Numbered from the stretch's first letter, positions 10,708-19,298 are shown. The stretch: DNA of 64,000 nt from Amnibacterium flavum (GCF_003097495.1 NZ_QEOP01000004.1:111692-175691), one strand, 5' to 3'. Numbers and translations: made by a program. Notes: generated from the letters alone by a model not told the origin.

Positions 10708-11040
10708 TCACACCTCGTCGAGGTCGGCTCGGCTGCTGGTGTCGTCGTCGAACGGCACCTGGGGCACGCGGGCGAGGGCGTTCATGCGCACAGCGAGTTC
10801 GTCGAGGGTGTCGGCGACGTCGAGCTCGATGGGGCTCGCCCCGGCGTCGACCGCGATCAGTTGACTCGCCGGTCCGAGGAGCAGCGAGGCACGGGTGAGG
10901 TGCCCGTCGTGGTCGACAGCGGGGATCTCGAACACGTCGGATCCGTTGGACCGCGCGAGCAGCGCGGCGTACTCGAGCACGGTGTCGGCGATCCGGTCAT
11001 CGGTGAGGATGAAGTCGTCCGAATAAGAGATCCTCTTCAC
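10708..11040 (-). CDS. Unknown protein, 110 aa
   Basis: GTG start with GGGAGG eight bases upstream. The protein begins VKRISYSDDFILTDDRIADTVL and is acidic, ending DDDTSSRADLDEV. No transmembrane span, cysteine pair or known motif. The opening resembles small actinobacterial proteins of unknown function. Codon use matches its neighbours, so I believe the gene; the function is not recognised. Confidence 0.65.
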   Translation of the reverse strand: MKRISYSDDFILTDDRIADTVLEYAALLARSNGSDVFEIPAVDHDGHLTRASLLLGPASQLIAVDAGASPIELDVADTLDELAVRMNALARVPQVPFDDDTSSRADLDEV

Positions 11041-11162
11041 GGCTGACGCCTCCCGGGTCGTGGCACTCCGCGATCGCGGCGACGCCACGCTAACAAACCA
11101 CCTCGGGGATTCGCTTGAGGTACCGCAAATTTCGACGCCGAACCGCGGTCGGTCCAGAGGAT

Positions 11163-11393
11163 TCAGGCGGCCCGCTGCTGCGCGAAGGTGTTCTCGACCG
11201 GAGCTGCGACGACGGTGACGCTGACCTCGGCTCGGGCGATGACCCGGCCGGCCGCATCTTCGATCAGCCAGTCGCCGCAGGGGCACGAGATGGCGACCGC
11301 GCCTTCGCCGAAGTCGGCTGAGGCGTCGGTGAAGGACAGGAGGTTGCCGCCGCCGTCGACCTCGTCGTCGTGCGTGCATCCGAAACCGGTCAT
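11163..11393 (-). CDS. Small Cys-containing protein, 76 aa
   Basis: ATG start with AAGGAG six bases upstream. It contains GCTHDDEVDGGG near the start and CPCGDWLIED in the middle, so three Cys and one His could bind a metal. The rest is beta-prone (RVIARAEVSVTVVAAPVENTF). Family unknown. An inverted repeat CCCGGTC/GACCGGG lies just upstream of its ribosome-binding site. Confidence 0.6.
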   Translation of the reverse strand: MTGFGCTHDDEVDGGGNLLSFTDASADFGEGAVAISCPCGDWLIEDAAGRVIARAEVSVTVVAAPVENTFAQQRAA

Positions 11394-11448
11394 CGGTGTC
11401 TCCTTCACAGGTCGGCCCGGTCGGGGGACCGGGTTGCTTCGATCGTCA

Positions 11449-11469
11449 CCCCGCTCGGGCGGAGCGGGG
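11449..11469. terminator. Hairpin downstream of the crcB pair
   Basis: CCCCGCTC / GAGCGGGG (8 bp) with a GGGCG loop, 72 bases past the crcB stop in the minus direction. No U-run follows, so termination is only a guess. Confidence 0.35.
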
Positions 11470-11541
11470 GTCTGCCACGCCGGACACTCTGCCGCCTCCC
11501 ACCGACATCGACTCGGACCGGGGAGGGGGAGACGCCGAGGA

Positions 11542-11925
11542 TCAGCCGGAGATGAGCAGGCCGACGGCGATTCCGGCGGCTGCGGCGGCGGTCGAGACGA
11601 CGACGGTGCCGACGGCGTTGAGGGCGGCGGCACCGAGGCGCCGGGCCTGGACGAGTCGTACGGTCTCGTAGCTCGCCGTGCTGAACGTCGTGTAGCCGCC
11701 GAGGAATCCGGTGGCGACGACGAGGCTGACCTCCGTCGGGAGGACCCCGCCCGCGACGAGCCCTGCCACGAGACCGATGGCCAGAGAGCCCGAGATGTTG
11801 ATGACCACGGTGCCGAGCGGGAATCCGGGCCGGGTCCGCCCCCGGATGACGCCGTCGAGGAACAGTCGGAACGCGGCGCCCACCCCGCCGGCTGCGGCGG
11901 TCGCGACGAGGAGCAGCAGCGTCAC
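11542..11925 (-). CDS. crcB: Fluoride channel subunit CrcB/Fluc (second of pair)
   Basis: 127 aa, four membrane helices. Fluc hallmarks are GGVGAAFR in helix 1, NISGSLAIG in helix 2 (fluoride-facing Asn) and GFLGGYTTFSTASYE in helix 3 (Na+ site at the TM3 break and the Phe/Ser track). The family exports toxic F- as antiparallel dimers. The GTG start overlaps the stop of the partner gene (GTGA, 11922-11925). Paired genes normally give a heterodimer with opposite topologies. Confidence 0.9.
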   Translation of the reverse strand: MTLLLLVATAAAGGVGAAFRLFLDGVIRGRTRPGFPLGTVVINISGSLAIGLVAGLVAGGVLPTEVSLVVATGFLGGYTTFSTASYETVRLVQARRLGAAALNAVGTVVVSTAAAAAGIAVGLLISG

Positions 11926-12422
11926 CGTGCACCCTCCGACCCGGCGCGATGGAGGGAGGCCACGACGATGCCCGCCCACGTGGCCACCGCGCCGATGAGG
12001 ACGGTCGCCGCGAGGTAGGCGATAGCCGTGGCGGCATCCCCGGTGCGGAAGAGGAGCGCGGCGTCGAGCGCGAAGGCGCTGTATGTCGTGAAACCGCCGA
12101 TCATCCCGGTGCCGACGAGCAGGCGGACGGTTCGGCGGCGGCCGCTGTCGTCGCCGCGCCGGACGAGCCCCTCGAGGAGGGCCCCGAGGGCGAAGCTGCC
12201 GACGAGGTTGACCACGAAGACGGTCCACGGGAAGCCGGCCGTCGGGAACGCCTCGGTCAGCGCGGCTCGGACCCCCGTGCCCACGACGCCGCCGAGCGCG
12301 ACGAGGGCGAGAGCCGCCGGACGGACGTGGAGCGGGCGGTCCGCCGCCGCCCCCAGGTCGCTGTCGAGCGGCAGCTCACCGGACGGCTCCCTGCCGGCGG
12401 GGTCTGGGGGCACGGCGTTCAC
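11922..12422 (-). CDS. crcB: Fluoride channel subunit CrcB/Fluc (first of pair)
   Basis: 166 aa, with a ~35-residue Pro/Asp-rich N-terminal extension before helix 1. The core has GGVVGTGVRAAL, FVVNLVGSFALGALLEG and GTGMIGGFTTYSAFALD, the standard Fluc signature. It starts 4 bp after the aldose-epimerase stop, so the three genes may be one transcript. I see no crcB-type fluoride riboswitch upstream. Confidence 0.9.
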   Translation of the reverse strand: MNAVPPDPAGREPSGELPLDSDLGAAADRPLHVRPAALALVALGGVVGTGVRAALTEAFPTAGFPWTVFVVNLVGSFALGALLEGLVRRGDDSGRRRTVRLLVGTGMIGGFTTYSAFALDAALLFRTGDAATAIAYLAATVLIGAVATWAGIVVASLHRAGSEGAR

Positions 12423-12426
12423 GCGA

Positions 12427-13332
12427 TCAGAGTGCGCTGATGACCCACTCGGCCGAGTGCGCCTCGCCGGGGGCGATGAGGATCAGGCCGGTTCCGGTGT
12501 TGAAGGCGTCGGGTGCGCAGGTCATGGGCTCGACCGCGATGGCGCGTCGGCGCCAGACGGGATCGGGCAGGTCGCCGGTGAAGATCTGGACCCAGTCGAG
12601 GCCCTCGCCCCAGCTGAGTTCCGCGCCGTGCCCGTCTGCGCCCGTGACGCGCACCGCGGCGCGACCGTCGGCACCGCGGGAGACGCCCGTGTAGGCGTTG
12701 TCGATCTCGACGTCGCCGACGAGCTTCGGGGAGCGGAAGTCGAACTTCTCGGTCACCTCGATCAGCTCGGTCGGTGCCAGGACCGCGTCGACCTCGAGCA
12801 CCTGCGAGGCGGGCACCTCGAGAGTCCACTCGTCGACGACGCCCTCGCCGCCGAGCAGGTACGGGTGCGGTCCCACGCCGTAGGGGGCGGCGACCGAGCC
12901 GTTGTTCGTCGTCGTCACCAGGGTGGTCAGCCCGTCCCCGTCGAGGCGGTACTCGACCGCGACGCTCAGAGGGAACGGGTAGGAGGTCTCGGCGGCGACG
13001 TTCGCCGTCAGGACGACGCGGTCCTCGCTCTGCTCGGCCACCGCGAAGTCGAGCCAGACGGCCAGTCCGTGCAGCGCATGACCGCGGTCGGGCTCGGTCA
13101 GCGCGAGCTGGAAGGACTGGCCCTCGTAGGAGTACCGACCGCCGACCACCCGATTGGGCCAGGGCACGAGGATCGCGCCGAAGTAATTCGGGCGCACCTC
13201 GTCTTCGCCGAACGGGGAGACCAGGTCGCGTCCCTCGAAGCTGAGGGTGCGGAGGCTGGCGCCGACCGAGGAGATGTCGGCCACGTAGCCGGAGGACGAG
13301 AGACGCACCTGGGTGCCGGAGAGAAGGGTCAC
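12427..13332 (-). CDS. Aldose 1-epimerase family protein
   Basis: 301 aa from a GTG start. Galactose-mutarotase fold: NRVVGGRY, HALHGLAVW and PHPYLLGG carry the His residues, and VEPMTCAPDAFN the catalytic Glu near the C-terminus. It interconverts alpha and beta anomers of aldoses; specificity unknown. It is divergent from the 140-aa gene at 13422 (89-bp intergenic) and adjacent to the crcB pair. Confidence 0.88.
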   Translation of the reverse strand: MTLLSGTQVRLSSSGYVADISSVGASLRTLSFEGRDLVSPFGEDEVRPNYFGAILVPWPNRVVGGRYSYEGQSFQLALTEPDRGHALHGLAVWLDFAVAEQSEDRVVLTANVAAETSYPFPLSVAVEYRLDGDGLTTLVTTTNNGSVAAPYGVGPHPYLLGGEGVVDEWTLEVPASQVLEVDAVLAPTELIEVTEKFDFRSPKLVGDVEIDNAYTGVSRGADGRAAVRVTGADGHGAELSWGEGLDWVQIFTGDLPDPVWRRRAIAVEPMTCAPDAFNTGTGLILIAPGEAHSAEWVISAL

Positions 13333-13421
13333 CAGATGATTCTGCCCGTGCGGCGGACCCGCCGCCTACACCGCCCGAGCGGGAGGGGAGAAGCTCAGGA
13401 CGCGCGCGGATAATAGGCGCG

Positions 13422-13844
13422 ATGATCTCCATTCCGCTGGCAAGGGCGCTGCGAACCGCGGGGCTGCGCTGGAAGCCCGTGTCGGGCGACCGATTCGTGC
13501 TCGACGAGACCGAGGCCGAGGACGCGGTCTTCACGGTCAGTGACATGACGATCGAGGCGCACAGCTATCCGACCGGCACGATCCTCGGATTCAACGGCAC
13601 AACGGAATGGGCGCTCGATTCCGTCTCGCTCGACGATGCGCTCTGGCTGCCGTCCGAGGCGCAGCTGCGCGAACTGCTCCGGGGCGCCTTCCGAGCTCTC
13701 CGAGCCGACGGCGCGGGCGACGAGGCCACCTTCTCGGTCGACATCGACTTCCGGGGCGAGACCGCGACCTTCTCCGCGGCCAGCGCATCCGATGCGTACG
13801 GCGAGGCCGTACTGCACCTGGTCGGCGCCGCGACGCTGCGCTGA
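13422..13844 (+). CDS. Conserved actinobacterial protein of unknown function, 140 aa
   Basis: Starts MISIPLARALRTAGLRWKP. The middle (ILGFNGTTEWALDSVSLDDALWLPSEAQLRELL) is of a kind common in Microbacteriaceae; I recall such proteins labelled as CpaE-like pilus assembly, but no CpaE domain is visible. Soluble, no cysteines. Function unknown. Confidence 0.75.
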   Translation: MISIPLARALRTAGLRWKPVSGDRFVLDETEAEDAVFTVSDMTIEAHSYPTGTILGFNGTTEWALDSVSLDDALWLPSEAQLRELLRGAFRALRADGAGDEATFSVDIDFRGETATFSAASASDAYGEAVLHLVGAATLR

Positions 13845-13852
13845 CCGAGCGC

Positions 13853-14851
13853 TCAGGCGTCCGGGGCTGATGCGCCCGGCGCCGGCGGGGGAGTCGCCTG
13901 GTCACCGGATGGCGCCGCATCGGGAGCCGACGGAGCCGACGGAGCCGACGGAGCATCGGTCGCAGTCGCAGTCGCAGTCGCGGCCGGACGCCGGCGTCTG
14001 ATGCGTCGCACCAGTCGCACGATTCCGATCACGATCGCCGCGACGATGGCGATCGCAACGATCCAGGGCAGGACCACCCCGAATGCGATCACGAGCGCGC
14101 CGAGGCTGGCCACCAGTCCGGTGAATCCGGCGACGACGGCTCCCCAGAAGTCCTGAGGGCCGGCGGGAGGCGTCTGATCGGCGGTGGTGAACGAGATCGA
14201 GACCGTCGCGTAGTCGACCTGATCGCCGAGGTAGTCGCGCTGAGCTGTGAGGCTCTCGAGCTCGGCCTCCCTCTCGCTCAGCGCCGTCTCGATGGCGATG
14301 AGGTCCGTCGTGGTCGCCGCCGAGGCGAGCAGCTGGCGGAGCCGTTCGACGGCGGAGGTCAGGCTGTCGATCCGGGCATCGAGGTCGGTGGTCTGCTGGG
14401 TGACGTCGGTCGCCTGGGTGCTGAGCGAGCGCACAGCGCCGAGGGCCGAGATCTCGTCGATGGCCGTCTCGAGGTCGTCGGCCGGCACCCGGGCGACGAT
14501 GCTCGCCGAGGCGCTCTGGTAGTCGGAGGCGGGCTGACTGGTGGAGGAGTCGATGCGACCCTGCCGCGAGGTCACGAGGTCGGTCGCCTTCGCGGCCGAC
14601 TCGACCGGGTCCTCGACGACGAGGTCGAGCTGCGCCGTGGTGATCACATCGCGCACGGCGGCGTCGGAGTCCGCGGCGGCGTCGGAGCGCCCCGGATCGA
14701 CGAGCTCGGGGGCCGAGCCGTCCACGCTGCTGTCCGAGCCGCCGCCCATCGGGCCGGAGTCGAGCGAGGTCGGCGACGACGTGCACGCTGAGAGAGCGAG
14801 CCCGACGGCGATGAGGAGACCTGCGGCGGGGAGGAGGGCGGCTCTGCGCAT
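13853..14851 (-). CDS. DUF4349 membrane-anchored lipoprotein
   Basis: About 332 aa. The signal peptide MRRAALLPAAGLLIAVGLALSAC ends in a lipobox (LSAC), which decides the start at 14851; an upstream in-frame ATG gives a non-signal-like extension. It is followed by a Ser/Gly linker, the DUF4349 domain with a coiled coil (DLDARIDSLTSAVERLRQLLAS ... EREAELESLTAQRDYL), a C-terminal membrane helix (FGVVLPWIVAIAIVAAIVIGIV) and a basic RRIRRRR patch. The Ala/Thr/Pro tail is encoded by 6- and 9-bp simple repeats (13922-13980). Domain function unknown; probably an envelope protein. Confidence 0.82.
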   Translation of the reverse strand: MRRAALLPAAGLLIAVGLALSACTSSPTSLDSGPMGGGSDSSVDGSAPELVDPGRSDAAADSDAAVRDVITTAQLDLVVEDPVESAAKATDLVTSRQGRIDSSTSQPASDYQSASASIVARVPADDLETAIDEISALGAVRSLSTQATDVTQQTTDLDARIDSLTSAVERLRQLLASAATTTDLIAIETALSEREAELESLTAQRDYLGDQVDYATVSISFTTADQTPPAGPQDFWGAVVAGFTGLVASLGALVIAFGVVLPWIVAIAIVAAIVIGIVRLVRRIRRRRPAATATATATDAPSAPSAPSAPDAAPSGDQATPPPAPGASAPDA

Positions 14852-15036
14852 GCCCTGAACATAGAACCGCTTCGGCGCCGGTGGTCGAGACCGTCGCGCG
14901 ATCGTTATTCCCTGCGCTGACCGGTCCGGCATGAAGCCGGGCGGGCATCCGGTCGACCGGACGGTCTTCCAGGCGGGATGCGGCAGGATCGGTAGCGAGC
15001 CCGCAGGCTCCCCACCCTCGTCGAAGGAGACTCCTC

Positions 15037-16020
15037 GTGCAGCAGCGCCAACTCGGTCGGACCGGTCGTGACGTCTCGGTCATCGGCCTCGGAACCTGGC
15101 AGCTCGGCAGCGACTGGGGCGAGGTCGACCCCGCCGATGCCCGCGCGGTGCTCGACGCCTCCGCCGAGGCGGGTGTGACGATCTTCGACACCGCCGATGT
15201 CTACGGCGACGGACGCAGCGAGAGCATCATCGGCGAGTGGCTGGCGGCGAATCCCGGCAGCGGAGTGACGGTGGCGACCAAGATGGGCCGGCGTCTCCCG
15301 CAGGAGCCCGAGAACTACTCCCTCGCCAACTTCCGAGCCTGGACCGACCGCTCGCGCCGCAACCTCGGGGTCGAGACGCTCGACCTCGTCCAGCTGCACT
15401 GCCCTCCCACGCCGGTGTACTCGTCCGACGAGGTGTTCGACGCGCTCGACACCCTCGTCGACGAAGGCGTCATGGCGGCCTACGGGGTCAGCGTCGAGGA
15501 GACCTCCCAGGCACTGACGGCCATCGCGCGTCCGGGAACCGCGACGGTGCAGATCATCCTCAACGCGTTCCGGCTCAAGCCGCTCGACGAGGTGCTGCCC
15601 GCCGCCCGAGAGGCCGGGGTCGGCATCATCGCGCGGGTCCCGCTCGCATCGGGGCTGCTCAGCGGCAAGTACACCGAGGACACGACCTTCGCGGAGAGCG
15701 ACCACCGCAACTACAACCGGTCGGGCGACGCGTTCGACGTGGGTGAGACGTTCTCCGGGGTGCCGTTCGAGCGCGGGGTCGCCGCCGCTCGCGAGTTCTC
15801 GGCGCTCGCTCCCGCAGGGGTCACGCCCGCCCAGGCTGCTCTCGCCTGGATCGCTCAGCTCGACGGGGTGAGCACCGTGATCCCGGGTGCTCGCGACCCC
15901 GAGCAGGCGCGCGCGAACGCGGAGGCCGGGTCGCTGCCCGACCTCGGCGACGACTTCCGCGCCGGCGTGACCCGGATCTACGACGAGTACTTCCGGGAGA
16001 TCGTCCACCCGCGCTGGTGA
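15037..16020 (+). CDS. Aldo/keto reductase
   Basis: 327 aa from a GTG behind GAAGGAGA. TIM-barrel AKR with the catalytic tetrad D51, Y56 (DTADVYGDG), K82 (ATKMG) and H121 (LVQLHCPP). NADPH-binding region near SGKY...VIPGARDPEQ. Similar to AKRs annotated as oxidoreductases of unknown substrate. Convergent with a second, unrelated-subfamily AKR. Confidence 0.9.
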   Translation: MQQRQLGRTGRDVSVIGLGTWQLGSDWGEVDPADARAVLDASAEAGVTIFDTADVYGDGRSESIIGEWLAANPGSGVTVATKMGRRLPQEPENYSLANFRAWTDRSRRNLGVETLDLVQLHCPPTPVYSSDEVFDALDTLVDEGVMAAYGVSVEETSQALTAIARPGTATVQIILNAFRLKPLDEVLPAAREAGVGIIARVPLASGLLSGKYTEDTTFAESDHRNYNRSGDAFDVGETFSGVPFERGVAAAREFSALAPAGVTPAQAALAWIAQLDGVSTVIPGARDPEQARANAEAGSLPDLGDDFRAGVTRIYDEYFREIVHPRW

Positions 16021-16036
16021 CCGCGCCGCCGGGCGA

Positions 16037-16118
16037 CACGAATCGGGGAGTCGGGCCCGCTATTGGGCGGAAACCGGCCGTTTCGAGTCGGATTCGGCGC
16101 CGAACTCCGCGATTCGTG
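16037..16118. terminator. Inverted repeat between convergent genes
   Basis: CACGAATCG (16037-16045) pairs with CGATTCGTG (16110-16118), then after one mismatch GGAGT pairs with ACTCC. It spans the gap between the two convergent AKR genes and may serve both as a terminator. No U-run. Confidence 0.4.
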
Positions 16119-16126
16119 CAGTCGGG

Positions 16127-16957
16127 TCAGCCGTTGTCGGGGTGCATCCCGGTGCGCTCGCCCGAGTCGAGGGTCGCGATCTGCGCCATGTCGTCCTGAT
16201 CGAGCGCGAAGTCGAAGACGTCGGCGTTCTCGGCGATCCGCGACGGTGTGACCGACTTGGGGATGACGACGTTGCCGAGTTCGAGGTGCCAGCGGATGAC
16301 GACCTGTGCGGGCGTCTTGCCGTACTTGGCGGCGATCCGGTCGAGCACGTCGTTGCCGAGCACCCGGCCGCGGGCGAGCGGTGACCAGGCCTCCGTGAGG
16401 ATCCCGTTCGCGGTGTCGTAGTCGCGCAGCTCGGTCTGGGGGAGCCACGGGTGCAGCTCGACCTGGTTGAGCACGGGGACGACCTCGGCCTCCTCGCGGA
16501 GTCGGTCGAGGTGGCGCTCGGTGAAGTTCGAGACGCCGATCGACCGTGCGCGCCCGTCGGCCTTGATCCGCTCGAGCGCCTTCCAGGTGTCGACGTAGCG
16601 GTCCTTGCTCGGAACGGGCCAGTGGATCAGGTAGAGGTCGACGTAGTCGAAGCCGAGGCGTTCGAGACTGTCGTCGAACGCCCGGAGCGTCTCGTCGTAG
16701 CCGTGATCGTCGTTCCAGACCTTCGTCGTCACGAAGACGTCCTCGCGGGGCACGCCCGAATCGCGGACGCCGCGGCCCACCCCGATCTCGTTCAGGTAGA
16801 GCTTCGCGGTGTCGACGTGACGGTAGCCGAGCTCGATGGCAGTGCGCACCACCTCCGCCGCCTCGTCGTCGGGCACCTTGTAGACACCGAGACCGAGCTG
16901 CGGGATCTCGTGGCCGTCGTTCATCTGCAGGGCGGGGGAGAAAGGGGAGGAGGTCAC
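16127..16957 (-). CDS. Aldo/keto reductase, 2,5-diketo-gluconate-reductase-like
   Basis: 276 aa from the GTG at 16957; a later ATG (MNDGHEIPQ) is an alternative start. Catalytic residues D49, Y54 (HVDTAKLY), K79 (VTTKVW) and H112 (LIHWP) are present, with the NADPH-binding IPKSVTPSRIAEN. This subfamily (DkgA/AKR5-like) reduces aldehydes and keto sugars with NADPH. About 60% of short motifs are shared with the AKR at 32607. Confidence 0.9.
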   Translation of the reverse strand: MTSSPFSPALQMNDGHEIPQLGLGVYKVPDDEAAEVVRTAIELGYRHVDTAKLYLNEIGVGRGVRDSGVPREDVFVTTKVWNDDHGYDETLRAFDDSLERLGFDYVDLYLIHWPVPSKDRYVDTWKALERIKADGRARSIGVSNFTERHLDRLREEAEVVPVLNQVELHPWLPQTELRDYDTANGILTEAWSPLARGRVLGNDVLDRIAAKYGKTPAQVVIRWHLELGNVVIPKSVTPSRIAENADVFDFALDQDDMAQIATLDSGERTGMHPDNG

Positions 16958-17075
16958 CGGACCATTATCCGTCGTGCCCTCCGCGTCACCCGGGAGAGCG
17001 ACTCGGCGGAATACCCGCGGGGGCGCGGGCCTTGGAGTCCTGGGGCCCGAAACGCGGGCGGAAGCAGGAGCGAAG

Positions 17076-17645
17076 TTGTCGACTCGAGTCATGGTGATCA
17101 TCGGAAGCGTTCGCCCCGGGCGCGTGGGCCTGCCGGTGGCCGAATGGGTCGCGACCGACCTGTCCGCCGTCGAGGGGATCGAGGTCGACCTCGTCGACCT
17201 GGCCGAACTCGCGCTGCCTCTCATGGACGAGCCGAACCACCCGATGCAGCGCCGCTACACGAAGCCGCACACGATCGCCTGGAGCGAGCGCGTCGCCGCC
17301 GCCGATGCCATCGTGCTGGTCACGCCCGAGTACAACCACAGTTTCTCGCCGGCGCTCAAGAATGCGCTCGACTACCTGAACCACGAGTGGCGGCACAAGC
17401 CGGTCACCTTCGTCAGCTACGGCGGGGTCTCCGCGGGAACCCGCGGGGTCGAGGGACTCAAGGCGGTGACCAGCGGGCTCGGTCTGTACACGACGGCCGC
17501 GAACGTCGAGATCAACTTCCCGACGAACCTCATCACCGACGACGGCATCTTCGAGCCGAGCGAGACCCACCGGGGCCGCCTCGCGGCTGCGACGGCCGAG
17601 CTGATCGCCCTCACGGACGCCCTCCGCCCCCTGCGCACCCCCTGA
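17076..17645 (+). CDS. NADPH-dependent FMN reductase (flavodoxin fold)
   Basis: 189 aa if started at the TTG at 17076, which has AGGAG five bases upstream; the ATG at 17091 is the alternative. FMN phosphate loop GSVRPGRVG, then TPEYNHSFSPALKNALDYL and FVSYGGVSAGTRGVEGLK, as in the NADPH:FMN reductase/quinone reductase family. Likely a cytosolic quinone or azo reductase. Divergent from the AKR at 16957 over 118 bp. Confidence 0.85.
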   Translation: MSTRVMVIIGSVRPGRVGLPVAEWVATDLSAVEGIEVDLVDLAELALPLMDEPNHPMQRRYTKPHTIAWSERVAAADAIVLVTPEYNHSFSPALKNALDYLNHEWRHKPVTFVSYGGVSAGTRGVEGLKAVTSGLGLYTTAANVEINFPTNLITDDGIFEPSETHRGRLAAATAELIALTDALRPLRTP

Positions 17646-17654
17646 CCCGGCGGC

Positions 17655-17832
17655 CCGCCCGCCCCCGCCCGCTGAGCCCGTCGAAACGCCCCCGCCCGCC
17701 CGCCCGCTGAGCGCAGCGAAGCGCAGGCCGACGCCCGCCCGCTGAGCCCGTCGAAACCACCCCGCCCCCGCCCGCTGAGCGCAGCGAAGCGCAGCCCGCC
17801 CGTTGAGCCCGTCGAAACTATCCGCTCGCCCG
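17655..17832. repeat. Alternating palindromic repeats A-B-A-B-A
   Basis: Five direct elements alternate strictly: GCTGAGCCCGTCGAAAC (A), GCTGAGCGCAGCGAAGCGCA (B), A, B, then a GTTGAGCCCGTCGAAAC A copy, separated by C-rich (CCCGCC)n spacers. They fill the space between convergent genes (stops at 17645 and 17833). Confidence 0.85.
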
Positions 17833-19041
17833 CTAACTGGGCTGGATCGGCACCGAGTCGGTGTCGGGGAGCGGACTCGCGTCCCGTCCGCGGAGGTCGG
17901 GCACCCACTGCCGGCCGAGCAGTGCAACGAGCGCGCCGAGGGCGGCGAGTCCGACGGCCACCCAGAACGCGCCACCGGCCCCCTGGCCGTCGATGACGAA
18001 GCCGGCCACCGCCGAGCCGATCGCGGCGCCGATGAGCTGACCTGTGCCGATCCACCCGTACGCCTCGGCGGTGTCGCTGAACTTCACGCTGGCCGCCGTC
18101 ATGGCGAAGATGACCGCGAGAGCGGGGGCGAGGCCGAGGCCGGAGATGACGAGCGTCACCGCGAGCCACCAGAAGTCGAGCATGAACGCGGCGGCCGCGA
18201 GTCCGACGGTGACGATCGCCATGCGCCGCGCGAGCGCCCAGGGACTGATGGGGGTGTGCCCGAACGCGAGTCCACCGACGAGCGAGCCGATCGACCAGAT
18301 GGCGAGGATGATGCCCGCCTCGGGTCCGTGGTCGCCGAACGTCGAGACGACTCCCGCCTCGATCGCCGCGCATGAGCCGACGAGCAGGAATCCGACGATG
18401 GTGCCGAGCAGCACGGTCGGTCGGGTGAGGACGACGCCGAAGCGGCGCTTGCTGCGCGGGATGCGGACCCGGCCGAGTTCGGGTGACGAGATGAACCAGA
18501 TGCCGCCGCCGAGGAGCATGGCGACGGAGAGCAGGATTCCCCAGACTGTTCCGATCTGAGTCGCGACGAAGGTCACGAGCACCGGACCGCCGACCCAGAT
18601 GAGCTCCTGCGCCGACGCGTCGAGCGAGAACAGCGGCGTGAGCTGTCGCGAGTTGACCATCTTGGGGTAGATGGTGCGCACCGCGGGCTGAACCGGCGGG
18701 TAGGTGAGTCCGGCGATGAGCGCGACGATCATCGAGATCGGGACGGGCTGCTCCACGAGGGCGATCTCGGTGATCGCGACCGAGCAGGCGAGCGTGGTGA
18801 CGATGAGGACGGGACGCATGCCCACGACGCCCATCAGACGACTCGTCAGCGGTCCCGAGACGGCCTGACCGATGCTCAGTGCGGCGAGCACGAGCCCGGC
18901 CGCGCCGTAGGACCCGGTGGTCTTCTCGATGTGGAGGAGGAAGCCCAGCGACAGCATCCCGGAGGGGAATCTGGCGGTCAATTGGGCGCCCATGATGCGC
19001 CCGACACCCGGGGATCTGAGCAAGCTCACATAACTACTCAC
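17833..19041 (-). CDS. MFS transporter (12 TM)
   Basis: 402 aa, GTG start (VSSYVSLLRSPGVGRIMGAQL). Twelve hydrophobic helices in two halves, with a central charged loop (SSPELGRVRIPRSKRRFG). It resembles the actinobacterial sugar-efflux/YfcJ-like MFS group; substrate unknown. The start codon sits in the loop of an 11-bp inverted repeat (separate entry), so translation or transcription may be controlled there. It is divergent from the DHA2 exporter across a 0.5-kb non-coding interval. Confidence 0.85.
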   Translation of the reverse strand: MSSYVSLLRSPGVGRIMGAQLTARFPSGMLSLGFLLHIEKTTGSYGAAGLVLAALSIGQAVSGPLTSRLMGVVGMRPVLIVTTLACSVAITEIALVEQPVPISMIVALIAGLTYPPVQPAVRTIYPKMVNSRQLTPLFSLDASAQELIWVGGPVLVTFVATQIGTVWGILLSVAMLLGGGIWFISSPELGRVRIPRSKRRFGVVLTRPTVLLGTIVGFLLVGSCAAIEAGVVSTFGDHGPEAGIILAIWSIGSLVGGLAFGHTPISPWALARRMAIVTVGLAAAAFMLDFWWLAVTLVISGLGLAPALAVIFAMTAASVKFSDTAEAYGWIGTGQLIGAAIGSAVAGFVIDGQGAGGAFWVAVGLAALGALVALLGRQWVPDLRGRDASPLPDTDSVPIQPS

Positions 19042-19052
19042 AGCTTGCTCAG
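19016..19052 (-). promoter_or_regulatory. 11-bp perfect inverted repeat straddling an MFS start codon
   Basis: CTGAGCAAGCT (19016-19026) and AGCTTGCTCAG (19042-19052) are separated by 15 bases that contain the GTG start (19039-19041). In the mRNA it would form an 11-bp stem with the start codon in the loop. As DNA it is a good-looking operator. No separate Shine-Dalgarno is visible. Confidence 0.6.
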
Positions 19053-19148
19053 TCTAGGTCCCGGCAATCTCCAGGGGTGCGTCCTAACCTGTGGATAAGT
19101 ACGGCTGGTTATGCACACGGTGTGTACGACACGCCGCAATATCTAGGG

Positions 19149-19177
19149 TTGTGGGCTATCGCTCAGCCCCATATATA
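19149..19177 (+). promoter_or_regulatory. Candidate sigma70-type promoter
   Basis: TTGTGG, a 17-bp spacer and TATATA, reading toward the DHA2 exporter. It would transcribe the two hairpins downstream. The -35 box is weak. Confidence 0.4.
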
Positions 19178-19206
19178 GTGATGCACGGCTGATATGGCCA
19201 CACGGT

Positions 19207-19232
19207 TTGCCGGTCTTCGGGTGGCTCGGCAA
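19207..19232 (+). other. Hairpin 1 of leader
   Basis: TTGCCG pairs with CGGCAA around a loop containing CUUCGG. It shares CTTCGGGTGG with the second hairpin 60 bases on. Confidence 0.45.
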
Positions 19233-19258
19233 GCCATGGTCCAGCTGTACGGAATCGT

Positions 19259-19298
19259 TCTCCGGACCCCGGCCTTCGGGTGGCCCGGGGTCCGGAGA
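19259..19298 (+). other. Strong hairpin 2 of leader
   Basis: Fourteen consecutive pairs (TCTCCGGACCCCGG with CCGGGGTCCGGAGA), two more after one bulge, and a TTCGGGT loop. No T-run follows, so it is not a classical terminator. Confidence 0.55.

Noticed and set aside
12423..13332. crcB-type fluoride riboswitch upstream of the fluoride channels
   Set aside because: The channel pair begins four bases after the epimerase gene, leaving no room; no motif was seen before the epimerase either.
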